From a virus, in the IMG/VR virus record IMGVR_UViG_3300043313_001173, positions 1 through 30,272 of that record: 30,272 bases of DNA. One strand, written 5' to 3'. The notes below the pieces were generated by a model, which searched no databases, had not been told where the DNA came from, and saw nothing but the letters and a program-made list of their open reading frames with translations. Every line of letters begins with the position of its first letter. Position 1 is the first letter of the stretch. Below, in pieces: positions 8,139-15,391 of this stretch. The position numbers and the translations under genes were made by a program.

Positions 8139-8468
8139 ATGGCAATCGCAGAGGAGGCGACCGGGACTTGGACCTCGTCCGGTACGACGGAGGCAGATCT
8201 TGCAGCCGCGTCCGCCGTCGACGGCGTGTTTCAGCTGGTGGTCGATGTGAACGACATGATCCTAGCCGACAAGCTTGAGATCCGCGCTTACGAGATGGCG
8301 ATCGGCGGAGGCACGACACGTCAGATCATGTGCTGGCCGCTGCAGCACGCGCAGGTCGACAAGATCTGGGTCTCACCGGCCATGGTTTTCATGAACGGCT
8401 GGAAGTTCACCCTCAAGGCGACTGCGGGCGGCATCGTCTGCCCGTGGTCGATTAGGAAGCTGACTTGA
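8139..8468 (+). CDS. Small virion-type protein
   Basis: A 109-residue protein from ATG 8139, preceded by a purine-rich GGGATGGGGTGAG. It has a Ser/Thr-rich beginning, a beta pattern in the middle (GVFQLVVDVNDMILADKLEIRAYEMA) and an aromatic C-terminal half with MVFMNGWKFTLKAT. Proteins of this size and pattern recur among phage structural genes, but no function is known to me. Its TGA overlaps the TTG start of the repeat protein. Confidence 0.55.
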   Translation: MAIAEEATGTWTSSGTTEADLAAASAVDGVFQLVVDVNDMILADKLEIRAYEMAIGGGTTRQIMCWPLQHAQVDKIWVSPAMVFMNGWKFTLKATAGGIVCPWSIRKLT

Positions 8469-9547
8469 ACTTCTACTATCCGCCGTTCATACCAGGAACG
8501 AGCAGCACGGCGTGGTCAAAGACCGTTGTCGACGCGATCGGCGGGCTCGACGCTGCCACCAGGGCAACAGCCAAAGCACAGACGGACGCGCTCGGCGGAC
8601 TCGACTCAAGATCTCGCAACACGGTGCGCACGCTGACGGAAGCGCTCGGACTCCTGGATTCCGTCACGCATACGCTGTTCACGCTGTACACCAAGACCGT
8701 CACCGATCCGCTCGGACTGCTCGATCCGGTGTCGCGCCAGTACGGCAAGAACCCGACCGACGCGCTGGGACTGCTCGACACGGCCGTGCGTGCAGGCGCG
8801 ATCGTACGCTCGCCGCTCGATCCGCTCGGGATCTTGGACTCGCGCAGCAAGGGCGTCGCCAAGAGCGTCGTCGATATCGTCGGGCTTCTAGATTCTGTCA
8901 GCAAGGCGGGCGGCAAGACGATCGTCGACCCACTCGGGCTTTTAGATTCTCGCAACAAGCAGACCGTAAAGAATTTGACGGACACAATGGGTATGCTGGA
9001 CTCCCGGCTGCGCACGTTTGGCAAGAATTACGCGGACGCAATGGGTATCCTCGACAGCGCCTCCCGATTGTACGCGGCGCTGCGCACGATCGTCGATCCC
9101 GAGGGTTTGGTGGACAACGCCGTGCACTCCGGAGCGGGCGCGCAGTCCAAGACCGTGACCGACGTGTTGGGGCTGCTCGACCCCGTCGCAAGATCTGCGG
9201 GCTGGGTCCGCACGCGGATCGATCCGGTTGGGCTCTCCGATGCCGTCTCCCGTGTCACGGGAGCGCTCCGGACGCGCGTGGACGCTCTCGGGGCATCAGA
9301 CGGCGTCGTGCGTGTCGTGAGTTACGGGAGAGCTTCGTCTGACAGCCTGGGGTTGCTTGACGGAGTGGCGGTCTTTTGGGTCGCCCCAGCCGTGCCCTCG
9401 ACGATCCTGGGTCCGTTCATCGTGTGGTACGCGCGCACGTCGCCCACGGCGAGAACGACGGCGAGCGATCCGTCTGTATTGACACCTGCCAATCCTCACG
9501 GTACTAGCAGCGATATGAACCCACGTGGTACGATGGAGCCAGCATGA
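8465..9547 (+). CDS. Fibre-like protein with 15 short repeats
   Basis: A 360-residue protein. Residues 18 to about 302 consist of 15 repeats around a core G-L-L-D motif, most often written D-x-L-G-L-L-D-S/P-x-S-R. From one core glycine to the next the step is 18, 20 or 22 residues and never odd. That is what a beta structure with alternating in/out side chains would allow, such as a solenoid or intertwined spiral. The C-terminal 60 residues are different: hydrophobic, then Ser/Pro/Thr-rich. The TTG start overlaps the upstream stop and the end overlaps the next gene by ATGA. It is probably an elongated virion appendage. The function is inferred. Confidence 0.6.
   Translation: MNFYYPPFIPGTSSTAWSKTVVDAIGGLDAATRATAKAQTDALGGLDSRSRNTVRTLTEALGLLDSVTHTLFTLYTKTVTDPLGLLDPVSRQYGKNPTDALGLLDTAVRAGAIVRSPLDPLGILDSRSKGVAKSVVDIVGLLDSVSKAGGKTIVDPLGLLDSRNKQTVKNLTDTMGMLDSRLRTFGKNYADAMGILDSASRLYAALRTIVDPEGLVDNAVHSGAGAQSKTVTDVLGLLDPVARSAGWVRTRIDPVGLSDAVSRVTGALRTRVDALGASDGVVRVVSYGRASSDSLGLLDGVAVFWVAPAVPSTILGPFIVWYARTSPTARTTASDPSVLTPANPHGTSSDMNPRGTMEPA
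8516..9369 (+). repeat. Tandem coding repeats, 15 copies of 54-66 bp
   Basis: The repeats encode the GLLD-type motifs of the fibre-like protein. Unit lengths are 54, 60 or 66 bases. DNA identity between units is patchy and the protein core is better kept, so this is an old, selected repeat and not a recent slippage array. Confidence 0.85.
9479..9507 (+). promoter_or_regulatory. Weak candidate promoter before the baseplate-like gene
   Basis: ATTGACA as in the early promoters (TTGACA at 9479-9484), a 17 bp spacer ending CACGG, and TACTAG at 9502-9507. The -10 lacks the final T. It lies in the 3' end of the repeat gene, about 37 bases before ATG 9544, which has a GGAG ribosome site. Confidence 0.25.
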
Positions 9548-9891
9548 GCACGCTTTCCATGGTCCACGGGGACACGGCCGAGTTCGATTCGGTCATTGCC
9601 AATGCTGCCGGACCGATCAACCTGACAGGGGCGACGGTCCGCTTCACGGCAAAGGCGTCGTACGAAGATCTCGACGCTGCCGCCATCGTCAACATCGTGT
9701 CGCCGACCGACATCACGATCGTCAACGCGGCAGCCGGAATGGTTCACATCCGCATTCCTCCGGCTGCGACGTCGGCGATCCCAAACGTGCTGCGCCGACT
9801 GGCGTTCGATTTGAGCGTGACCAAGGGCGCGGACAAGTGGACCGTCGACTCGGGCCAGCTGATCATCAACCCGGAAGTGGCGATAGCATGA
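9544..9891 (+). CDS. BppU N-terminal-like beta-sandwich protein
   Basis: A 115-residue protein with the order GDTAEFD, GPINLTGATVRFTAK, IVSPTDITI and GMVHIRIPP, then a strand ending DSGQLIINPEV. This is the Ig-like pattern of the N-terminal domain of phage baseplate upper proteins (BppU_N type), which normally anchors receptor-binding machinery. Here it stands alone next to the repeat protein and the neck genes, so it may attach the repeat protein to the virion. Both its start and its end overlap its neighbours in ATGA junctions. Confidence 0.6.
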   Translation: MSTLSMVHGDTAEFDSVIANAAGPINLTGATVRFTAKASYEDLDAAAIVNIVSPTDITIVNAAAGMVHIRIPPAATSAIPNVLRRLAFDLSVTKGADKWTVDSGQLIINPEVAIA

Positions 9892-10184
9892 CGTTCATCA
9901 TCAATCCGCTCGGGATCGCCGCGCTCGCCCGATCTGAGGCCATGCAGCTGATCGTCAAAGATCGCGCCGAGGACGTCGCCGACAAGCTGCGCGACATCGC
10001 GCCCTACGATCCGGAGCAGAACGATCCCCACTATCGTGACTCGATCGAAGTGGTCGTCGAGGAGGAAGACGGCACGGCCGTCGCAAAGGTCGTAGTCGGC
10101 GTGCCGTGGGCGCTTGAGGTCGAGTTCGGCACGCAGAATATGGCACCGCAGGCTCCGATGCGGAGGGCGACCGATGCCAGCTGA
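9888..10184 (+). CDS. Neck/tail-completion protein, HK97 gp10-like
   Basis: A 98-residue protein with the family signature: a helix with VADKLRDIAPYDP, then HYRDSIEVVVEEEDG, a beta hairpin, and the close WALEVEFGTQNMAPQAPMRRA. HK97 gp10-like proteins sit at the head-tail joint or complete the tail end. It starts in an ATGA overlap and its end overlaps the tail terminator gene by 11 bases. Confidence 0.8.
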   Translation: MTFIINPLGIAALARSEAMQLIVKDRAEDVADKLRDIAPYDPEQNDPHYRDSIEVVVEEEDGTAVAKVVVGVPWALEVEFGTQNMAPQAPMRRATDAS

Positions 10185-10560
10185 CTTCCCTGATGCCGAA
10201 GCGATCGCAGCCAAGCAGATCCGTCTGATCACACAAGGCAAGGTCTACTCGACGGTGCCGAAGAAGTCGCCGCTTCCGCTGCCGTTTACGGTCGTGCGGA
10301 GGCTGGGCGGCGCGCCCAAGATGAAGGAATGGGTCGACGCACCGCGCATTCAGGTGGAGGGCTGGGGACGGAATCGCACCGAGGCGCGCGTTACGGCGCA
10401 GGCGGCTCGGGTCGCGCTGATTGAGTTGGAAGGGGGGACAACGCCAGAGGCAGTGATCACCGAAGTCAAAGACGACACCGGTCTTTTCCCGTTCGCCGAT
10501 CCGGACAGCGGGACCGATCGCTTCATCTTCGGTGTTCAGATGACGCTCCACCCGCGTTAG
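10174..10560 (+). CDS. Tail terminator protein
   Basis: A 128-residue protein. The segment LPLPFTVVRRLGGAPKMKEWVDAPRIQVEGWG followed by a helix with EARVTAQAARVAL matches the tail terminator (gpU-like) alpha/beta fold: a central sheet with flanking helices. Such proteins form a hexamer that ends tail-tube growth and joins the neck. The order between the gp10-like gene and the major tail protein is the expected one. Confidence 0.8.
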   Translation: MPADFPDAEAIAAKQIRLITQGKVYSTVPKKSPLPLPFTVVRRLGGAPKMKEWVDAPRIQVEGWGRNRTEARVTAQAARVALIELEGGTTPEAVITEVKDDTGLFPFADPDSGTDRFIFGVQMTLHPR

Positions 10561-10587
10561 CCGTCCGAGGCGCGCGGGAGATCCGAA

Positions 10588-10602
10588 GGGCTTCCGAAGC
10601 CC
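10588..10602 (+). terminator. Stable hairpin before the major tail protein gene
   Basis: GGGCTT-CCG-AAGCCC, a 6 bp GC-rich stem in the 57-base gap between the tail terminator and major tail protein genes. There is no T run. It may partly terminate or process the transcript so that the abundant tail protein is expressed at its own level. The ribosome site TAGGAG at 10606-10611 follows. Confidence 0.4.
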
Positions 10603-10617
10603 GGTTAGGAGCAGGCA

Positions 10618-11175
10618 ATGCCAGGCACCTCTGCAGCCGATACCGTAATCGGCGCAAATGGGAAACTTTGGGTGGCTCCGATTGGAACCGCCCAGCCCAC
10701 CCTCGCAGCGGCGGCACTCAACGCAGCGTTCATCGACTGCGGTTACGTGTCGGAGGAGGGCGTCACATTCCACGACGCGAAGGGCAAGATCAGCGTCCCG
10801 GCGTGGAACCAGTCCAACCCGATCCGCAAGATCTCGACCGACGAAGTGACGACGGTCGCGTTCAACCTTCTGCAGTGGAACGAGCCGGTCTTCGAGCTGG
10901 CGTTCGGCGGCACGATCGCAGCGTCGGGCGTCGACTGGAAGTTCACGCCAAACCAGAACGCCGACCCGCGCATCATGTGCGTGGAGTGGGCCGATGGGGC
11001 GAAGCACTTCCGGCTGCTCGTTCCGCGCGGTGAGGTGTCAGGCGAGATCGAGCTGGTGCTCACGCGGACGAACGTGGTGCCGATCCCGGTCTCGTTCGAG
11101 TCAACGCCCGCCGTGGGCGAGCTTCCGTACTACTTCCTCACCGACGATGACGTCGGCTTCACCGGGGCGCTGTAA
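10618..11175 (+). CDS. Major tail tube protein
   Basis: A 185-residue protein. It starts ADTVIGANGKLWVAP, then FIDCGYVSEEGVTFHD and KISVPAWNQSNPIRKI followed by TDEVTTVAFNLLQWNEP. These are the early strands typical of actinophage-type major tail proteins, and it ends PYYFLTDDDVGFTGAL. The protein polymerises in hexameric rings around the tape measure. The stop TAA shares one base with the ATG of the chaperone gene. Confidence 0.9.
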   Translation: MPGTSAADTVIGANGKLWVAPIGTAQPTLAAAALNAAFIDCGYVSEEGVTFHDAKGKISVPAWNQSNPIRKISTDEVTTVAFNLLQWNEPVFELAFGGTIAASGVDWKFTPNQNADPRIMCVEWADGAKHFRLLVPRGEVSGEIELVLTRTNVVPIPVSFESTPAVGELPYYFLTDDDVGFTGAL

Positions 11176-11549
11176 TGCCCACCAACGTCAACGAGTATCG
11201 CGCAGCAAAGCGCGAGGTGGAGGACGTCGGTCCTGTTGTCATCTTCGGCAAGAACGACGACGGCACGGATCACGAGTTCATGCTTCCGGTCGAGATGCCG
11301 GGAGACGTGATCCTAACCATCGCGGAGATGCAGGCCGCTATGGAGAGCAAGAACGTCGGTGCGATGGCGCTCGCCATTCGCGAGGTGTTTGCGTCTCTGC
11401 TGGGCGACGAGTTCCCGGAGTTCATGCGCAACCGGCCGTCGCTCGACGAGATGCTCTTCATGATTCAGGGCGTGATGGAGGAGTATGGGACCAGCCTGGG
11501 GGAACCGCCAGCCTCGGAGGGATCGTCGCCGGTCACTTTGGCGCAGTAG
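11175..11549 (+). CDS. Tail assembly chaperone, short form (gpG-like)
   Basis: A 124-residue protein made in the zero frame. It has an acidic, helical sequence with a beta start (DVGPVVIFGKNDDG and EFMLPVEMPGDVIL) and helices with MALAIREVFASLLGDEFPEF. The position between the major tail protein and tape measure genes is the standard place for the gpG-type chaperone, which coats the tape measure during tail assembly. The zero-frame end after the slippery site is low-complexity. Confidence 0.85.
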   Translation: MPTNVNEYRAAKREVEDVGPVVIFGKNDDGTDHEFMLPVEMPGDVILTIAEMQAAMESKNVGAMALAIREVFASLLGDEFPEFMRNRPSLDEMLFMIQGVMEEYGTSLGEPPASEGSSPVTLAQ

Positions 11550-11938
11550 AGGCGGACTTCCTCAGCCACTACGGTCTCGATCTCCGAGAGGCGCTTTGGG
11601 GCACGCGTCGGATAGGCGCGCGTCGCCTGTGGGCACTCGTCTTAGGGCTACCACATGGCGGCGCGCTCCATCGCGCTCTCGATCCGGAGGGCTGGCAGTG
11701 GGGCAACTCGGAAGAGCTGCTGGCGCTCACGATCGAGTCGATCGACGTGACGAATCGCAACTACTTCGCCACGCACCGGTCGGCGGGACAGCCGGTGCCT
11801 CCGCCGGTCAAGATTCCGCGACCGGAGCATGGGACTCCGCAAGCACCCAAGCAGCGCAGGAAAGCGACGACGGCAGATCTTGTCGCCATGGCGGGGAGAG
11901 ACCGCGTCATCGTAGCGAAGGACGGACAGCATGACTAG
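11175..11938 (+). CDS. Tail assembly chaperone, -1 frameshift fusion (gpGT-like)
   Basis: Shifting by -1 at GGGGGAA (11498-11504) joins the chaperone to the overlapping frame that runs to 11938, giving a product of about 254 residues. The added part reads VEADFLSHYGLDLREALWGT, then RRLWALVLGLPHG and GWQWGNSEELLALTIESIDV followed by a Lys/Pro-rich tail. This is the T domain seen in many actinophage chaperones. The frame lacks its own start near the expected place, and the direction (-1) is the usual one. The fusion is an inference from frame geometry and family knowledge. Confidence 0.8.
11498..11504 (+). promoter_or_regulatory. Programmed -1 ribosomal frameshift site
   Basis: GGGGGAA with zero-frame codons GGG (11499-11501) and GAA (11502-11504). 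A slip of one base back reads GGG then GGA and enters the downstream chaperone frame. It lies about 45 bases before the zero-frame stop. Confidence 0.7.
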
Positions 11939-13559
11939 CGTAGCAACCGCAACCGTCGACGTCCGGCCGGACATGAACAAGTTCGGATCGGAGATGAAGA
12001 CCAAGTCCGGTGGCATCATGTCGGGCATCGGCAAGCACATGGGCGCGATCTTGGGCGGGGCGATCGCCGGGATCGCGGTCGTCAAGTTCGGCGGCGACCT
12101 CATCCACGCAGCCGAGGGAGCAGCAGCGGCTAACGCGAAGTCGTTCAAGCTGATGTCGTCAGATGCCGACGCGGCCAAGCTTCATTTCGACGCGCTTACC
12201 CAATGGTCGGAGACCTTCGGCGACAGCATCGGCCAAGACGATGAAGCGATCACGAACCTTGCCGCCAAAATCGCGCAGTCGGTCGACTTGACCAAGCTGT
12301 TCGGCGCGAAGGGCGCGCAGTCGGGGTTGGAGCAGATCACGCGGACGATTATCGACATGAGCGCGGCAACGGACAAGCCGCAAAAGATGCTCACGAAGCT
12401 GTTCCAGACGATTGCCAACGATCCGGCGGGCGCGCTCGGCACGTTGACCAAGCTGGGCGTGATCACGAAGGACCAGGCGACGCACTTCAAGGCGATGGCC
12501 GACGCAGGCAAGGGCGCGGAGGTCTCGCAGGCGCTGCTCGCCGCGACGAACTCCAAGTACGCGGGAACAGCCGCCGCTGCCGCCACTCCATCGGAGAAGC
12601 TCAGCGCGACGATGGACAACCTGAAAGAGACGCTGGGATCGGCGCTGCTGCCGCTGTTTACGAAGTTCACCGGGGCTCTGGCCTCGGGTGCGAAGTGGCT
12701 GACCGACTGGTGGAAGAGCGGTCACGATCTGAGCGATCTGTTCGACCACATGAGCGGTCCGATGAAGACGATCCTGCTCATTGTCGGATCGCTCGTCACG
12801 GCGTGGGTCTTGTATACGACGGCCACCAAGATCGCCGCCGCGTATCAGGCGCTGCTGAACCTCGTCATCACGGCCAACCCGATCGGGCTCCTAGCAGTAG
12901 CGGTCATCGTGCTGGCAGCCATCATCGTTGCGAACTGGGGCAAGATCAAGCGCGTAGCGATGATCGTCTTCAACGCAGTATGGCGCGTCGTGCAGGTGCC
13001 GTTCAACTGGATCAAGAGCCACTGGCCGCAACTGCTGGTGATCTTGACCGGACCGTTCGGGCTCGCCGCGCTCGTCATCATCCGCAACTGGGATAAGGTG
13101 AAATCTGCTTTCGGCACGGCGGTGCGCTTCTTCAAAACGGTGTTCAATGGCGTCAAGGGCGTCGTCCTTGCGATTTGGTCGGGGATCGTGGCGGGCATCA
13201 AGGGCTACATCAACGTGATCATCGGCGCGTACAACTGGCTGGTCGACCAGCTGAACAAGGTGCAGGTGCACATTCACATCGACCCGCCCGGTCCCGGCTC
13301 CGTCAACTTCGACTGGAACGGACCCGGCATCCCGCACGTGACGCCGCTGGCAACCGGCGGATTTATCGAGCAGACGGGGATCGCGCTGGTGCACAAGGGC
13401 GAGACCGTGCTGCCCGCGCAGGCGTCCCCACTCGGGGGAGCTGTCGCGATTACGATCACCAACTGGGAGACAGGCACCGGCTACCTGCGCCGACTGGCGG
13501 AGCAAGAGGCAGGACGTCAGCGCGCTTTCGACGATCGGCTTGAGAGGATGAGACGGTGA
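11931..13559 (+). CDS. Tape measure protein
   Basis: A 542-residue protein. It begins with VATATVDVRPDMNKFGSEMK and a glycine-rich hydrophobic helix (GAILGGAIAGIAVV), then a long helical region, and a strongly hydrophobic membrane-type section at about residues 276-340 containing LLIVGSLVTAWVLYTT and NPIGLLAVAVIVLAAIIVAN. The C-terminal part has the common GGFIEQTGIALVHKGETVLP segment. Such proteins set tail length and help DNA cross the membrane. By the usual proportionality of length to residues, the tail would be roughly 80 nm, which is short for a siphovirus. It overlaps the chaperone end. Confidence 0.92.
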   Translation: MTSVATATVDVRPDMNKFGSEMKTKSGGIMSGIGKHMGAILGGAIAGIAVVKFGGDLIHAAEGAAAANAKSFKLMSSDADAAKLHFDALTQWSETFGDSIGQDDEAITNLAAKIAQSVDLTKLFGAKGAQSGLEQITRTIIDMSAATDKPQKMLTKLFQTIANDPAGALGTLTKLGVITKDQATHFKAMADAGKGAEVSQALLAATNSKYAGTAAAAATPSEKLSATMDNLKETLGSALLPLFTKFTGALASGAKWLTDWWKSGHDLSDLFDHMSGPMKTILLIVGSLVTAWVLYTTATKIAAAYQALLNLVITANPIGLLAVAVIVLAAIIVANWGKIKRVAMIVFNAVWRVVQVPFNWIKSHWPQLLVILTGPFGLAALVIIRNWDKVKSAFGTAVRFFKTVFNGVKGVVLAIWSGIVAGIKGYINVIIGAYNWLVDQLNKVQVHIHIDPPGPGSVNFDWNGPGIPHVTPLATGGFIEQTGIALVHKGETVLPAQASPLGGAVAITITNWETGTGYLRRLAEQEAGRQRAFDDRLERMRR

Positions 13560-15391
13560 GCACCCTCAACACGTACCTCGCCGGTCGCGACACCTACGTC
13601 GACCAGGCGACGCCTAACCGCAACTTTGGCACGCTCCCGAAGATGCACGTCGCGGCGACGGCGTCCGCTATCAAGAACGGATTTCTGTGGTTCGCGCGTC
13701 CGATCCCGAACAACTCGCTGGTCATCAACGGCTCGCTCCTGCTGCGCCTCAAGGGCGCGGGCTGGGCGGGCGGTCCGCACACCATCACAGTCAAGAGGAT
13801 CACGGCACCGTGGAAAGAGAACACGGTCACATACAACGCTCAGCCGACTGTGACGGCGACGAACCAGGCAACACTGGCCGTGACGGCGGGCGTCGATGGG
13901 CAACTCGTCACGATCGACATCAAAAACATGCTGGGAGACGTCGCCGCCTCAGGCGCGTGGTACGGCGTGCAGATCACGGTGAACACGACCGGCACGAAGA
14001 CGTTCCACGCGTCGGAGTCCGCGATCCGCGCCTACCGTCCGCGCCTGAACGTCACCTACAACCTCCCGCCCGATCCGCCCGACAAGCTCTTCCCCGATAC
14101 CGGCGTCGGGATCGCGGCGACGAAGCCTATCCTCAAGTGGGAGTTTTCAACGCCGACCGATGACGAGGACCAGGCGTCGTCGCAGGTGCAGATCTCGACC
14201 GATCCGACGTTCGCCAGCACATTCTACGACTCCGGCATCGTCGCTAACACTGCGACCCACTGGGACACAAGCCTCACCGCCATGGGCGCTTTGACCGATA
14301 ACACGGTCTACTACTGGCGCGTCCTGGTGCGCGACTCGCAGGCGGCGCAGTCGGGCTGGTCGGACGTCGCGACGTTCACTCGACGCTCGGCGGGCGTGCT
14401 CACGATCACGGTTCCGGCTGCAGACGGGACGTCGATCTCCGACACGACGCCGTCGATCACGCACACCTTCACCGGCCGAACGCAGCAGTCGGCGCGCTAC
14501 CGGCTGTACAACCTAGAAGCCGACGGATCGTGGACGCTGATCTTCACTCGACCGCGCGCGGTGGACGCGGCGCTGGTCTACACCTTCCCGATCGGTTACG
14601 TCGCCGTGCTGGGCGAGACCTACAAGGTTCAGCTCGACGTCTGGGACGATCAGACGCGGCCGGAGGATGAGTACGTGCGGCAGGAGCGCACGATGATCTT
14701 CGACGGGAACGCAGGCGTGACAGCGCCGACCGCTCTCGTAGCCACGATCGTCGGACCGCACGTGCACCTCACCTGGCAGCGCGCAACGACGCCGGACTTT
14801 TGGGGCATTTGGGTCGATGACGTGATGATTCCGGACGGCGACGTGCTCGGCTCGGACTACTTCGTCAGCGGCACCACCTTTGCCGCCGATATCTGGGTCG
14901 CAAAAGCGGGCGCGGTACGCACCATCAAGGTCCGCGCCAAAACGACCGGCACCGGATACTCGACGTCGATCTCGGCAACGGTCACTCCCGATGCGGCCGG
15001 GATCTGGCTCGTCGATACCGACACCGGAGTCGAGGTGCAGATCCTCGGCAAGGATGAAGCGACAACGACGCTTGACGAAGATCTCAACGTGATAAACGTG
15101 CTCAATTCGCCGGAGCCTATCTTCCTGTACGGTCAGATCCGAGGGCTCGTCGGGTCCGTCTCGGGACTGCTGGTGGCCGACGACACGGTAACGGCGGCAA
15201 CATGGCGCGCGCGCTTCGAGCAGTTCAAGTCCAAGCGCCGGAAGTCCTCGACGGTGCGTCTCATCTACGGCCGTCGCAACATTCCGGTGCGGATCGGGAT
15301 CGCGACGATCGACGAGTGGTCGGAGAAGACCGAAGTCTACAAAGTGTCGTTCCCGTTCTGGCAGACCGGCGAGTTCTTGGCGGAGACATGA
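13556..15391 (+). CDS. Minor tail protein with DNRLRE/CBM96-like and Fn3-like domains
   Basis: A 611-residue protein. Residues 1-165 look like a DNRLRE or CBM96-type module: TYLAGRDTYVDQATPNRNFG, later ITVKRITAPWKENTVTYNAQP and finally RAYRPRLNVTY. This beta-sandwich is known from secreted carbohydrate-binding proteins. Next come two or three fibronectin-type modules (PILKWEFSTPTDDEDQASSQ; VYYWRVLVRDS; APTALVATIVG). The last 110 residues (IFLYGQIRGLVG to SFPFWQTGEF) resemble tail-tube-attached distal-tail segments. The order after the tape measure fits a distal-tail protein with cell-surface-binding modules. It starts in a GTGA overlap. Confidence 0.75.
   Translation: MSTLNTYLAGRDTYVDQATPNRNFGTLPKMHVAATASAIKNGFLWFARPIPNNSLVINGSLLLRLKGAGWAGGPHTITVKRITAPWKENTVTYNAQPTVTATNQATLAVTAGVDGQLVTIDIKNMLGDVAASGAWYGVQITVNTTGTKTFHASESAIRAYRPRLNVTYNLPPDPPDKLFPDTGVGIAATKPILKWEFSTPTDDEDQASSQVQISTDPTFASTFYDSGIVANTATHWDTSLTAMGALTDNTVYYWRVLVRDSQAAQSGWSDVATFTRRSAGVLTITVPAADGTSISDTTPSITHTFTGRTQQSARYRLYNLEADGSWTLIFTRPRAVDAALVYTFPIGYVAVLGETYKVQLDVWDDQTRPEDEYVRQERTMIFDGNAGVTAPTALVATIVGPHVHLTWQRATTPDFWGIWVDDVMIPDGDVLGSDYFVSGTTFAADIWVAKAGAVRTIKVRAKTTGTGYSTSISATVTPDAAGIWLVDTDTGVEVQILGKDEATTTLDEDLNVINVLNSPEPIFLYGQIRGLVGSVSGLLVADDTVTAATWRARFEQFKSKRRKSSTVRLIYGRRNIPVRIGIATIDEWSEKTEVYKVSFPFWQTGEFLAET

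Noticed and set aside
9252-9265. GTGTCACGGGAGC, resembling box 1 of the four-box element, in the repeat gene
   Set aside because: No partner boxes occur at 18, 50 or 68 bp, so it is a chance match in coding sequence.
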